A stretch of 64,000 nt of DNA from Rhodotorula mucilaginosa (lineage: Eukaryota; Basidiomycota; Microbotryomycetes; Sporidiobolales; Sporidiobolaceae), in contig CP137870.1 in assembly GCA_034406715.1 (NCBI GenBank), positions 186,001 through 250,000 of the forward strand. The letters run 5' to 3'. Each line of letters opens with the position of its first letter. The stretch's first letter is position 1. The translations under genes were made by a program, and so were the position numbers. The notes beneath the pieces are model-generated. The model worked only from the letters and a program-made list of their open reading frames with translations. It did no database searches and was not told the DNA's origin. Below are positions 25,036 to 36,733 of the stretch, piece after piece.

Positions 25036-28000
25036 ATGCCGCCCGACCGCACTCATCACCCGGCCCAAGAGCAGCACCAGCAGCACTCGACCGCGCAACG
25101 CTTCTCCGAGGCCATCAACACCGGAATGCCAATGTCGTCCGTCGGTCCGACTCACCCCCCGTCCCTCGAGCGAGGGCGCGCCTGCCTCACCTGCCGCAGG
25201 AGAAGAGTCAAGTGCGACGGCGCCAGGCCCGTCTGCGGCAGGTGCTCGAAATCTGCACGCGCGCACGGAGAGTGAGTGCCAACCACCGCCCTGGGCAGCT
25301 CGGAGGCTGATTTGCGTACTGTGTCGCAGGGACCCGACCGCGTTCAGCTGTGACTATGACTCGCAGCTCAAATCTTCCAAGTCGACCAAGGAGACAGAGT
25401 CGATCGCGGCCCTCGCCGCAGAAGTCGGTACGTCCACTGCTCTCCGCGCCTCCGCCCAGCTCCTGCTCACCGCATCTTTGGTCAGCCGCGCTCAAGCAAC
25501 AGCTCGCCGACCAGCGCGCATACCCGCAGCCCGAACCCGCTGCTTCGACCTCTTCCTCCTCCGCGTCGACTTTTCGTCCACCGCCGACCCCGCAAGCCGA
25601 TCCTCGCATGCAGCAACAGCGACAACAACAACAACAAGAGCCGCAGCAGTACCACCACCAGCAGCAGCAGTACCAGCATGCAGAGGGTGAACGTGCCGAC
25701 CTCGCCTACCAGCACTACCTGCAGGCACAGGCGCAGGCGAGCCCGTCAGCGGCCGGCGGGCCCAGCATCCTCGACGTCGCTGTCAACTACGTCCAGATGA
25801 CCTCGAATCTCGTGACGCGCGAAGGGGTAGACCCCACCAATGGCCGGCCCTTGTCGGAACAAGCTTCGGGGGCGGCAGCAGCTCCGGCTTCGTCCAGCGC
25901 AAACATGTGGGCCCTCGCCTCGAGCAGTCAAGATGGTCTCGCCACTCCAGGCAGTGGTGAGCCGGAACGCTCCCCTATGGGAACTGCCACGGCGGGGCAT
26001 GCGGCGCCGACCGCGACCGGCAACCTCAGCTGTGGCCTCGCCGACCTCGCCGCCGCCGCCTCGCCCCTGTACCAGCTCCCGTCGTGGTCGTACGGCGCCC
26101 TGACCGTGTCCGGCTACCCGAGCGATCTCCCGTCCATGCCAATCATGCGGCGCCTCGTCGACGTCTACTTTGCGAAACCGCATCTCACGACCGGCCTCAT
26201 CGACGAGGCGAGGTTCCGCGCCTCATTCGCGTACCCGTTCGACGATCCGCGCTCGCCCGTCGCGTGCCTGTTGCACGCGATGGTCGCGACGGCCGCCATG
26301 ATGGTCAACGAAGAGACGTTTTTCGCCGACGAGCCAAAGTACTGGCTGTACGACGGGCAAGGACGGTCGTGCTCCGACTACCACGCTCGCCGTGCGCAAG
26401 AGATGTTGCAGTCGGCACTCCACCAAGGCCGCCACCTGCTGCAGATTGTCCAAGCGAGCGTGCTCTGCGTCTTTTGCGCGTACACCAATGCCCGCTGGAG
26501 CGAGATCTGGATCCAGTCGGCCGAGTGCAGCCGTCTCGCCGTCTGCGTCGATCTCATCCATGTCCGCGCCGCCGACCCGGACGCGTTCGGTGACGAGCGA
26601 GATTCTGCTGCGAGTTCCCACCAGCCTGGCGGTCGGTCGGCATCGACGGCTCCCGGTGGCCGTGACAACACGCGGTCCTCGTCGGGTCCGAAGCGGCAAC
26701 GCCGATTCAAGGACAAGAGCATCCTCCATCCGACCATGGATCCCGACGAGCTCGCCGAGAGATGCGCCGTCTTCTGGTTCGTGTTTGGTCAGGACCGGAT
26801 GACGAGCGCGGCGTCGGGCTGGGCGGCGACGATCGACGAGGAGGACGTGACGACGCTCTTGCCTCACCCTCTTGGCGCACCAGACACCGTACGCTTCTCC
26901 CGTCCACGTCAGAAATCCTTGTCTTCACGCGCTTACCGTCGATTTGCTTGCAGAGTGACGATCCCCTCAGCTCGCCTCTGTGCATTCACAACCCTTCATT
27001 CTTTTTTGCCAATCCGCCCCATCTCGTCAAGCGCTTGCAGCTGCATTTCAAGGCGTTCGTCTTGCTCGGGCGCGTCACTCGCTTCCTACAGCGCGCGCCC
27101 TCTCCGATCGGCGCAGGTTATCCTCGGAAACCGGGCGATCCGGACATTCGGGAAACGTGAGCCACCACGCCCTCGCCATCTTGGAGGGACAAGCTGATAC
27201 GTCTGCGCTCGCTCGCACAGGTCGGAATTCCGGTCACTCGATCGCACAATTTCTCACTTCAGCCTCTCGATCCCGCGCGGCCTTCAGTACTCGTACTACG
27301 CCGAGCAGTCTCTCCTGATGGAGATGACACCCTTGATGGCCTGGACCATTGTCCACGTCTGCGTCATCCTGATGCACGAACCTTTCTGCCTCGCGCCGAC
27401 CATCGACGCGTCCGATCCGAGCTTCAAGCGATGCCTGGAGGCGGCGAAAGCGATCGTGGCCAGCGTGCACGAGCTGTCCGGTACGTACAGGCGCGAGATC
27501 ACTCGAACGTGCTGGTTGCTGACCCGGGCCTTGCGTGCAGGTTCCTCTTTCGAGACTGGACTTTTGTACAGCTTCTTGAACTGGCTGTGGGCGGTCGCAG
27601 GCCGTGAGTGCCTCTGGATGCGAGCGGAGCAGAACTCTGATCTTTCTAACGTTTCTGCTTACTTCAGGCACGCTTGTCCGCGCCCTCGCGCTTGCTTCGC
27701 GCCGCGGCGACCTCATCTCGGCATCGCAACTTGCACAGGATGTGCAAGCGCTCATTACGGCGATGCGCGCAAATCGCTCCCCGGTCGGCACGGTCACGGC
27801 ACACAATTTGCAGCGCCTCCTCGCAAGCCCTTTCCAGGTCCTCAACGAGGCCTTCACCGGCTCTGGCGACTACCCGCATGCCGAAGACAGTGCCGAACTC
27901 GCTGGAGGCAACGGCGGCGGACGAGCAGGTTCGAGAAGCAGCGGCACGGGGACGCCTGCGGCTCTCGACGAGATGGAAGAACTGGCCCAAGCGATTCTCA

Positions 28001-28068
28001 AAGGAGCTGTAGGAGATTCGTGGGGCTTCGGGACGGGTACCGGGGACAGAGGCGCTTTCTTCCCGTGA
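25036..28068 (+). CDS. Zn2Cys6 transcription factor with fungal-specific regulatory domain
   Basis: DNA-binding regulator of the fungal binuclear-cluster class. Seven exons (25036-25271, 25330-25427, 25486-26888, 26954-27156, 27221-27480, 27541-27603, 27668-28068) give 887 residues. The zinc cluster is CLTCRRRRVKCDGARPVCGRC, continuing across the first intron to the sixth cysteine in DPTAFSC. A Gln/Ala-rich low-complexity region follows. The middle homology (fungal_trans) domain covers roughly residues 330-720: MRRLVDVYFAKPHL near its start, LLQIVQASVLCVFC, then RCAVFWFVFGQDRMTS, and a helical tail with SLLMEMTPLMAWTIVHVC. The regulated pathway cannot be read from sequence. Its stop lies only 22 bases from the facing stop of the next gene. 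Confidence 0.9.
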
Positions 28069-28090
28069 GACATCGTGCATCGCGTCGATT

Positions 28091-30245
28091 TCATCCGAAG
28101 ACTCGAAGCGTGACTACCTCGTGCTCGCATAGCGCGATGATGACGGGTTCTCCACTGGCGAGCCGGGTGGAGATTACGCCCAAGAGCCCACCACTGGCGT
28201 TCGAGCCCACCCTGACCACATGTTGGATTCCCTGCTTCGCCTTTGGCTCGTCTGGACTGACGTAGATGAAGAGGTTGCCGCCGCCACCGAACGGTCGTGT
28301 CCTTGCCGGTCCAGGCAGGAGAGCGGGCGAGTCGAATGCGAAGCAAGCGCGCTGGTCGAGATGGTACACGAACCGCGTGTCGCGCTTGGTAGCGAGCACG
28401 AACGCGAGCGCCGGGAAGGTTGACGTGTGCCGCCATCGGTATTCGACCGCGGTGGTCGGCGCCTGGAAGAGCAGCCCGTCGACGTCGTGCTGCACGGTGA
28501 TGTTTGAAGTGTCCAGAATGTCCGGAGCGGGGAAAGGTGTCGACAGCAGCGAATACGGTACAGACTCGTGTGGACAAACAGTCTGCGGGGTCGGGGTGAG
28601 GGCGTTTTCGATCCACGTGACGACAAACGCCTTGCCGGTGTCGCCGTCGACTTCGACGTCGATCTCGTCGCCTGTGAGGCTGGTCGGGATACCCGAGCCG
28701 AGGCCCTCGGCGCTCTGCGCAAGGGCCGAGGGGCCGGTCTGCAGGACAGTCTGCGCCCACTGCTCCATTTGTTCGCTGATGGCGGCAAGCTCGCTGGCAT
28801 CGAGGGTTTCGGGGACGTTCTCGTAGTCCTCCTCGGGGTCGAGCTCTTGAAAGCGGCCGGACGACGCGGTGTCGCCTCCGCGCGGAATAGTCTCGAAAAC
28901 GTCCGCCCACCGAGTCCCGGGGTGGCCCTTCTCCAGGTGCAGCGTGAGGAGGCCGAATGTCGAATTGCGGCCTTCCGCTTCGCGGTCGAAGGTCCATACG
29001 CTGGTGTTCGGATCGATCAAGTCCCACAGCTTCTTGTGCGAGAGACGGGGAACGACGGGGGAGAGTGACGCGGCGGGTGAAAGCGCCGCCGCTGCAGAAG
29101 CGACGTGCAAGGTGACGTATTGGCGAGATAGAGTCAACCGGATACTTGAAGTAGGGGTATCTGACGGGATCGGGAAGGCGACGGTGACAGAATCGCCGTC
29201 TTGCGTCCAGGAGAAGGGTGGCGGTTTCCGACGGTCGGGCGCGGTACCGACGGCATCACTCTGGGGCTGTGAAGTGGTCGCGTTGTCTGGCGGCGCTTGC
29301 AGCGATGGTGACGTCTCTCCGATAATCTCGCCTTCGTGCGCGATTATGACTGGCGAGCCGGAACCGATAGCGAAACGTTGCAGAGCAGCATCGTAATGGA
29401 CGAAAGCAGGAAGTTCGGCGCTCGTCGCGCGCCACAGCGGCTGCAACGGGAGATTCGAGACGCCGCCGTCGTCTGGCGCGTTCTCGAGATGCGCAAGGTG
29501 GATCTGGAACGTCGTCCGCGACCGCCGCGGCATGCGGACCTCGAATGCTGCCGCTGTCGACGCTTCCTCTGTGGCAGAGTCCTGCTGGCTGTGATCCGTC
29601 CTCGAGCTGGTCGCGTAGAGCATGATTGCGCCTCCTGTAGGTGCAGGCCGTACAGCCAGGCAGCGGAACGGAATCGGGTGTCCGTCTTCGGCGACGTGAG
29701 CCGCTGTTCGCAGGTTGGCGCTCCATGCTAGCGGAGACTTTTCGATGGTCAGGACATAGATCCGACCACGTCCGTCGCTGATTAGCCATTCGCGAGGCGC
29801 GACGGGGTGAGCGTCCGGGTATTCGGGGACGGTCGCGTCGCTCGCGAGCGGGACAATCAGAAGAGGATGAAGGCGCACTGCGGCCGACTGTACAAGCTTC
29901 TTCAGCAGGTGGATCGTGAAACCGTGAAGGGATAGCGTAATCACTCACGGTGGGGTCAACTTCGATCGCGGTGACGGCGCCCGTTCCATCGATGAAGAGG
30001 AGTTCGCCGTCGGGCCCTGCCTTCAGGTGGTTATGCCGAGCTCTATCGGCGACTTGCTGGTAGCTGAGGCGGGCGTGCGACGAGGTCTCGGGCAGTACGA
30101 AAGGAGTGTGGAGCGGCGTCGAGATGACGGCATCATCACCCCTCGGAAGCGGCGCGAGCTTGTAGGATTCGAAGCGGTTGTTGAACAGGCTGCTGTCTGA
30201 CGGAAAGGACAGTGTGTCACCCGGGCGAGGGACCGCCGGCGTCAT
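28091..30245 (-). CDS. NudC/CS-domain protein similar to NUDCD1
   Basis: CS (p23-like) domain proteins of the NUDCD1 group act as Hsp90-linked chaperones or adaptors. Two exons (30245-29949, 29887-28091) give 697 residues. The N-terminal half is beta-rich (REWLISDGRGRIYVLTIEKS, FRCLAVRPAP), as in NUDCD1. The CS domain at about residues 330-450 shows PFSWTQDGDSVTVAFPIP, SRQYVTLHV, LWDLIDPNTSVWTFDRE and LHLEKGHPGTRWADVF. A C-terminal beta-rich half follows, ending CEHEVVTLRVFG. Domain order and length fit NUDCD1 better than short NudC proteins. The start is the first in-frame ATG (MTPAVPRPGD). The fungal function is unknown. Confidence 0.8.
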
Positions 30246-30388
30246 CCTGATGTCGTCTCCGTGCGAAGGTGGAGGAAGACAGTTTTCGGAAGCGAAAAAA
30301 CTCGACGAGATGTTGTGTCGGGAGAAACAGAATATGAAGCACATTTCACTCTGACTGAGGGACTACGAAGCAGAGCAAGCATTTACGG

Positions 30389-32717
30389 TCAACCCACGAT
30401 TCGTCGATAAAGCTCGAGCAATTCCTGCTCGCTTGAGGACATCCAGGCAGATCGGACCGCTGCCGCCGCCGTGATTCGCTGCGTCGGATCGGGAGCAAGC
30501 AGTCTGTACATCAATTCGCGGACTAGTCGAGCGTCATGTGTCAGTTGCGGAGGGCGTGACTTGTGCTTGACGGTAGGAAGGGAGACCGACTCACCCTGCG
30601 AGTCCTCCTTTCCGAATCGCAAGTTCGGCAGCGAGAGAGTACCTCGGACGATGGCTTGACATATCGGTCCGTCTTGTGGGCTGTGTTCGATTTCTGCAGA
30701 AGCTGTCTCGCCAAGCATGTTCATCACGTCGCGCGACATTGGCTGGACCTGCGAGGAGCTGCAATTCCAAGGCTCGAAGGGGTGCCCTCCGGTGAGCAGG
30801 TACGCGAACACTATACCCTGTACTCGGGTAGAGTATCTGTCAGGAGTCCATGCCGCTGTTCCGGTTTAAGGGGCGATCACGCACGGTCGACCAGACATCA
30901 GCAGGCTTCCCGCCATAGCCTGTACGAAGCGCAGTTCAGTGCACTGCGAGCCCGTGATCTGACATGAGCAACGAGCTCACCGGCGTGTCTTGAGGTAGCG
31001 AGGAGTTGCTCGGGCGCCATGTACTGCAAGGTACCTAACTCGAAGGAGAGTTCGGCGGTAAGCGCGAGGAGCTTGAGCCACGATGTTCGGGAAGTGATCG
31101 ACGCTCACCCTGAAGCGAACGAAAGTCCTCGTCTGCAATTCGTGCTTGACCAAAGTCGGTCAACTGCGGACGAGAAGGCGGGCTCAGTTTCCTCGGGATA
31201 ATCTCACGGTCGTGCCTCGCGCTGACCTGAATCTTCGGGAAAGGACCCGCGCAGGCAAGGACCACGTTCTCCAGCTTGATATCTCGGTGAGCGATGTTGA
31301 CGTCGTCGTGCAGGTGTCGGAGGCCCTGCAGCATCTGGTACAAAATCCACTTGACTGCGATCGCGAGATTCGTCATGTTTCTCGCCCTCGGCGCGCTCGA
31401 CCCCAGGGCAGCGACTGCAGCTCTCCTGTGACTTGCGCGCTCGTGAGGAGAACGTACCTTCTGGTGCGTCCAGGCGGCCATGTCTGATGAGGTACGAGAA
31501 GAGATCCCCGCCGGGCACCCTGTCATGAGGGTTGTTCGTCAAAATGAACGGCTCTCGCCTTCGCCTTCTGGTCCAGTAACTCACAGCTCCAGGAAGATGT
31601 GGCTGTGTGGATCGGCAACAAGAGACGTCAGTGTCCGAGCTTGTTTGGGGCTCGTTGACTTTCGAGACGTCGGACGTACATGTGCTTTTCGTCAACTTCA
31701 ACGGCCTGGATCCGGTTGACATTCGGCTGTCGTCACCATGACCAGTTAATCCTGATGCAAGGCGAGCGTTGTCTAGGGAGGCAGACCGTACATGCGTGGC
31801 TGACTTGAGCATTTCGACCTCCCGCTTGACGACCGAAAGCTGATCACCAGGAGTCTTCCGGCGCAGCATCTTCTTGCAGGCATATTGCGTGAGCGACTGT
31901 AGGGTAGGTGTTCGTCGTGAGTTTCTTCCGCTGGCAGGTAGCCCATGGGTGAAGCGCGGCTGTGCACCTTTGTGGAGAACGCGAGGTGCACGCGCGAGAA
32001 AGCGCCGCTGCCGAGGGTCTTTGAGAGCACGAGAAAGTCTCCGACGTGGGAGACATTGCCTGAGGCCGCATCGACTTGTGCCTTGATCAATGCCGGAGTG
32101 GGAGCAACATGTTCGTAGCGGAAACAACATCCAGCGATCCTGAAACAGCAAGAGCCCTCGTGAGCGATCTTCCGCAGCGACACCGCTTCATCATCTCGGG
32201 TCGCGATCGGCTGACTCGATGATGTCCCCGTCGCTCAAGATGACTGTGCCTCGGGATATCTTGCGCTGGTTGAACAGCGTGCCGTTCGTCGAAGTGTCTT
32301 CGAGACAGACGAGCACCTCGCTCGTGTCGACTTGCAGGGCGTACAGGCGGCAATGCTTGCTGGAGGCGGCTGGGTGCGCGATGGTGTAGTCGCAGTCGAT
32401 CGCTCGACCGATGAAGAACGAGCGGTCGAGGTGGATCGAAAGGACTGCAATCACAAAGCCCGCTCAGCAAAGTCTCGCCACGGCTCGGACGGCCAAGAGC
32501 ATCTCGGCTGCATACCTTGCTTCCCGTCGCGAGTACTCCGCGTGACCAAGCGTGCGCATTCGCTCGGCGTGGCGGCGTCGGCGTGAGCTCTTCGCTTTCC
32601 TGCAACCCGAAAAGGTTGTCCGATCGCGAGGTGGGGAGCTGAAGGAGAAAGGGGCGCAGGCTGAGTGTCGCTCAGAGCAGGCTCGATCAGCACGCGCTGA
32701 GCACGTAGCGTCTTCAT
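30389..32717 (-). CDS. FHA-domain checkpoint-type Ser/Thr kinase (Chk2/Rad53/Cds1-like)
   Basis: FHA plus kinase order is that of DNA-damage or replication checkpoint kinases (and the meiotic Mek1 group). Thirteen exons (32717-32516, 32444-32216, 32139-31968, 31896-31792, 31726-31680, 31602-31585, 31519-31458, 31354-31227, 31163-31109, 31034-30981, 30919-30885, 30817-30595, 30522-30389) give about 487 residues. The FHA domain has FFIGRAIDCDY, SSKHC and TSTNGTLFN. The kinase has LGSGAFSRVHLA, the lysine in YACKKM, AHRDIKLENV, DFGQAR, MAPEQ and ADVWSTGIVFAYLLTGGHPF. All catalytic residues are present. One exon is only 18 bases. The 72-base stop-free segment 30594-30523 looks like an intron; if retained the protein is 511 residues. 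Chk2 versus Mek1/Dun1 assignment is open. Confidence 0.87.
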
Positions 32718-32819
32718 CTTTGATAGGCTCGGCCCGAGCGGTCGGGTGACTGGGCGGAGGTCAACCTGGCGACTCTCGCTCTTCGACACCGACATCAGCC
32801 TCTCTCCCTCCAGCACATC
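32718..32819. promoter_or_regulatory. 102-base bidirectional promoter space
   Basis: Only 102 bases separate the start codons of the checkpoint-type kinase (-) and LTO1 (+). Any core promoters and both 5' leaders must fit or overlap here, unless transcription starts inside the opposite gene. No TATA-like box stands out. Confidence 0.5.
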
Positions 32820-33430
32820 ATGGTCGCCGGATCGAACAACGCTGCAGAGCCGGCTCACGCTTCTTTCGATGGCCTGCTCGAGCTGGAACAGACATTCTAC
32901 CAGGCCGGCTTCGACGGAGGCTTTCCACACGGAGAGCTGCACGGGCTCTTCGAAGGACGCGAACTGGGCAGGGAGAAGAGCTGGGAGCTCTGGGAGGAGA
33001 TCGGGTACTACGAAGGAACGGCAAAACTGTGGCAAGCAATCCTGCAGAATGCTACACCAGGGAACGTCAGGTGCGCGGCGTCCCTTTTTTTTTTCCTTTT
33101 TTTTTTTGACGCCTGTCGTCCGTCCGTCCGTCCTTCTGGCAGGACCGCTAACGACTCGCTCCACACAGTCGATCTCAACAGAGTCTACAGGCGATCCGCG
33201 CTCTCGTCTCCGCATTTCCCGCCAGCAACGACTCGTCTACGTTGCGAGACGAATCCATCGCACAGTCATCCGACGTCGACATCAACGCGCAGTTGGGCGC
33301 GCTTCGGTCAAAATATAGGACAAGCTGCGCTCTTGTCGGCATGCGACCACGGATGGCTGTCAGCGCCGGATCCGATGGCTCGGCGCAGAAGGGCGAAGAC
33401 AACCTGCGCAGTCTCGGATCGACTATGTAA
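32820..33430 (+). CDS. LTO1: LTO1/ORAOV1-like ribosome-biogenesis factor
   Basis: Lto1 works with Yae1 to help load the Fe-S cluster of the ribosome-recycling ABC protein Rli1/ABCE1. Two exons (32820-33070, 33169-33430) give 170 residues. The Yae1-type repeated Gly motif is clear: FYQAGFDGGFPHGELHGLFE, then GRELGREKSWELWEEIGYY. The C-terminus has the LGALRSKYRTSCALVG segment matching the family's LRAKFK-like end. The intron carries long T tracts (about 33084-33108). The ATG at 32820 is followed by MVAGSNNAAEP. Recognition rests on the Gly-repeat pattern and length. Confidence 0.82.
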
Positions 33431-33853
33431 TGCGTGGCCGAGCCGGTATGCCCTTCCTCCTCCTTGCCTTGTTGTGTTACCTAATGGAGTGGATGAATGG
33501 AGACTGAGATCGGCAATCTGCGCCTCGCTTTGCGTTCAGGCTCGAGTCGACACTTTGGTCCGTTGCCGGGTCAAGCTACGACCTCGCTGAACTTCGGGAC
33601 CCAGGCGCGCTCGTCAGGATGCGAGAGAACACGTTCGCCACCGTCGTCAGCGGCCTGCCGTTTCATCGGCGAATCGATGCGACATAAGAAGCGATGGCCT
33701 GAAGGCAGGTTCGGTCAATAGCTTGTTCTCTTGGACTCTAGCCCTCCCCATCGGCAGGACCCCTCACACTCCCTGCACAAAGAGTCTCCAGACGGCGCAG
33801 ATATATCCGTAGAAAGACTTCAAATGCATCCGAATCATTGGCTGCCGCTGCCG
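33431..33853. other. convergent intergenic region, LTO1 and CWC25
   Basis: About 420 bases between two facing stops. A GTATGC...TTCAG pair at about 33450-33540 could be a 3'-UTR intron of LTO1, but the downstream open frame has no recognisable family. No repeat or RNA gene seen. Confidence 0.4.
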
Positions 33854-35336
33854 TCAATCCCGATCGCCGACGAGCCCCACGCGGCCACTGCGCTTCATCC
33901 GTTCCGCCAGATCCATGCTGCCTCCAAATACCTGCCCCTGCGCCTGGTTGAGGAAGCGCGGTCCGACATCGCCCCGTCGCTTACGTTCCTCGTCTTCTCG
34001 CTGCTTCGCCATCGCGTCCTCCTCCTCCATCTTGACCAGGCGCTCTGCACGGGAGGCGGAAAGCGTCTCTGCCGATGACTGCATGGCCGCAAGCCGCGCG
34101 GCGAGTGCTTGCCGCCTTTCTTCCTCGCCGGCCGCTTGGGTCGGTCCTGCCGGAGACTGCTTCGAGACGTGCTCTGAAGCCGGAGGGATTGACCTCCTGG
34201 AGCTGGGCTGGTTTTGCGTCTGCGAGTTCTCGTAAAGATGCCGCGATTGGGGTGGAGAACGTCGCTCGTCGTAGTAATCTCGTCGGGCCTCTGACCGAGC
34301 CGGAGGCGCCGCGCGACGACTATCACCTTGACGATCCGGCCGTTCGTACCCATCTTCGTAAGTGCGCCGTCGGTCCCGGTCGTCACGGCGCGGCGACCTG
34401 GATCGTGATCGATGATTGTGACGGCTGCGAGAGCCCTTGTCGGCGTAATGGTCCCGTTCGTCGTCGTCGTCCCGATGCGTGTCCCGCCGGCCCGAGCCGC
34501 TCCTGGCCTCGTGTCGACTGGCTCTTTCCGCGCGTCGCGCCTCGCGACGAGCCCGTCGCTCTTCTTTGCTCTCTTCGTGGCGGTGGCTGGGCGAGGGGTT
34601 GGCCGCGGCCGATCCGGCGCGCGCCTCGCGAAGCTCCCGCCGCTTGCGAGGATCCTTGAGCATCTTCTCGTACTGCAGCTGCTCCTGCCTCTTGATGGCG
34701 AGTAGCGGGTCCTCCCTAATCTTTGAGGCGGTGTCGCGGGCAGTGTTTGCGCTCTGGAGAGACTGGAACGAGCTCCCTGGGGCGTCGTTGCTCGGTGCCG
34801 CCAGCAGCTGCAAAGTGGAAGGACCGCGTCAGCTCCGCACGGGGTATGCTCACGCTGGCGTGCGCGCTCACCTTTTCTTCGTTCCCCTTCAGCAATTTGT
34901 CGACTCGCTTTTTGCCAAGCAGGTACGCCTCGAGTTCATCGGGGTTCGGTCCAGATCCCTCGGCCGGGGCGGCGTACATCCAGTCGACTCGTTGCTCCCG
35001 TGTTTTTCCTCCGGCAGCTTCCTGTAGCCGCTGGAGCTCCTGCACGGCTCGCTCCTGCTCGAGCTCTTTCTGTAGCTGTTGGAGCTTCTTGCGCTCCTCG
35101 AGTGCCTCCTTTTCCTTCTTCCATACGCGTTCCTGAGGGCACATGGGGCGATCGCGTCAGCCGGGCCTGTTGACCTGCCAGTTTGAGATTAACTTCCGGG
35201 CAAGAGCTTACCTGATTCGCGAACGTCCCCGTGTGCCACGCTGGGAAGCGAGAAGGGGAGGAGGTCAGGCCGGTTGCCCCTCGATGTGGGGTGACGAGTG
35301 CTTACACTTCTTCATGTTGAGATCACCACCACCCAT
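33854..35336 (-). CDS. CWC25: pre-mRNA splicing factor CWC25
   Basis: Cwc25 joins the activated spliceosome and promotes the first catalytic step. Four exons (35336-35306, 35240-35212, 35132-34872, 34807-33854) give 424 residues. The conserved N-terminus is [10 protein letters not shown] + [10 protein letters not shown] + [20 protein letters not shown], then DWMYAAP and [14 protein letters not shown], then a conserved [12 protein letters not shown] segment. The rest is a charged Arg/Ser/Asp-rich region ending in [20 protein letters not shown]. The first two exons are 31 and 29 bases. It is the last protein gene before the repeat island. Confidence 0.93.
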
Positions 35337-35627
35337 CTTGTCGGTCTCTTGTCGTGTGGTCGACTTGGGTTGAGGTTCTCGTGATGAAGGATGAGTCGGC
35401 GGTGGATGACTTGAGGCAGTTTACACTCGAGCGAGCGCAAAGGGGGAGCGCACGACGGGTCGAGGAGCTGGCAGGCGAGCAAGGCCTGGTCGTCCGGGCG
35501 ATGCGTGGTCGACGCAGACTGGTGATGCACGATCGAGAGCGAGGCCAACCTTGACACGGCCGCCACGCCTCTTGCGGATGGCATCCAATGGGGATGTATT
35601 TGCTACTGTGGTGACTCTTTCATCAAT

Positions 35628-35710
35628 GGCCGCATGGTGTAGTGGTTTAGCACTTTGGTCTTCGACTTGCAGGAAACCAAGGGTCGTGGGTTCGACCCCC
35701 ACTGTGGTCG
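35628..35710 (+). tRNA. tRNA-Arg(TCG) with 9-base intron
   Basis: Acceptor GGCCGCA pairs with TGTGGTC. The D arm is GTGT/GCAC, the anticodon stem TTGGT/ACCAA and the T arm GTGGG TTCGACC CCCAC. The loop reads C-T-TCG-A followed by a 9-base insert CTTGCAGGA and then A38, giving anticodon TCG. The isotype depends on that intron placement. It lies just outside the left end of the diverged inverted repeat. Confidence 0.82.
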
Positions 35711-35717
35711 CCAATTC

Positions 35718-35723
35718 TTTTTT
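35718..35723 (+). terminator. Pol III T-run after tRNA-Arg
   Basis: Six consecutive T residues begin 7 bases beyond the mature tRNA end, a standard RNA polymerase III stop signal. Confidence 0.7.
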
Positions 35724-35839
35724 GGCCTTGGCGCGGCTGCAGCTGCTCCCTTTTTAGATGTCCTGAATTTCTACATGCTTCCTTATTGTCTATTGCTGTG
35801 AATAAAAGGCAATGCAAAGGCGCTTTAGTACAACAGGAG

Positions 35840-36733
35840 GGCCTCGCTTTGCCAAGCTCAATCATCCAACTTACCTTGCACTTGCCGTTCCGTCGCCCTG
35901 ACCATCCAGAACCTCGTTGATGTGTTGATCTTGTAATCTCGGATGGACCAAGTCAGTGAAAGTTTGCAAGAACATGAGCGAGAGGAAAAGGAAAAGGACT
36001 TAGAATCGCCGATCAGAGGACTTGGAGGGAGTGAGGGCGCACAGATCCATAGGAGCAGGCCTAGTGCAAGACGTCTGTAAGACTCTTGCCTTACCATTAG
36101 CAGATCTATGTGGTGTATTGATATGGTGACGGAGGCTGCAGGCATATGGAGGGGAGGTGCAGGAGTGACGCGCAGAAGTTGACATCGCGGTTGCTCCTCA
36201 AACTTGATTCTTGCCTCACGCTACGGCTGATGGCAGAACCAGCTGCTGCTGGGTCGGAGTCCCGTCCTTTGCGTCGCTTGACGCTCGTCATCAACTTCCC
36301 ATTCTAGGTCTCTTCCTCCCTCTTTCCTTTGGAACGTCACTAACACTACTTCCTATTGCAGATCACATACTCTACCGCGCCGGGCACAAAGTGTCGGTCG
36401 CCGCCTCAAGAACTCATCGTCAAAACGGACAATGCGGTGTTGGCAGATGTGCTCGCTCGGATCCTGTTGTAGCTTCTCTTCTCCTGTAGCACCCCTCTCC
36501 TCGCTCATCTCTCCTCAAAATCCAGACTGAAGTCACTATTTATCCGCTCTTGCACATCTGAGACTTGCTATGCCCGTCTCTGACTAGCTGCGCCACCAGA
36601 CTGAGCAGGACGCCCTCTGTCGCATTGAGCTTGAGAGTGGTACGGTGGCAAGGCGGTGGTGTCCCTGCAAAATTGTGATTTACAAAAGTTAGCCTCTCTC
36701 TGTGCAGTGGCAGAGTGCAGCTGCTTCTGGCAT
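35840..36733. repeat. outer, diverged inverted repeat, left side
   Basis: Blocks of the minus strand here align with the plus strand at 50,941-51,540 at roughly 75-80% by eye, with gaps. One block is 35,990-36,190 against about 51,170-51,370; both carry a CATATCAAT segment, GGTAAGGCAAGAG and AGGCCTGCTCCTATGGATCT. Another is 35,840-35,870 against about 51,495-51,530 (CTTGGCAAAGCGAGG). A sub-block at about 36,285-36,460 also resembles 36,835-37,000 inside the left arm (CTTCCCATTYTAGGTCTCTT). No coding function is recognised. Confidence 0.65.

Noticed and set aside
33084-33108. Long T tracts as a terminator or retroposon tail
   Set aside because: They lie inside the LTO1 intron near the donor, with no adjoining element.
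33731-34078. Plus-strand frame overlapping the CWC25 3' end
   Set aside because: Mostly antisense to the last CWC25 exon, with no recognisable product.
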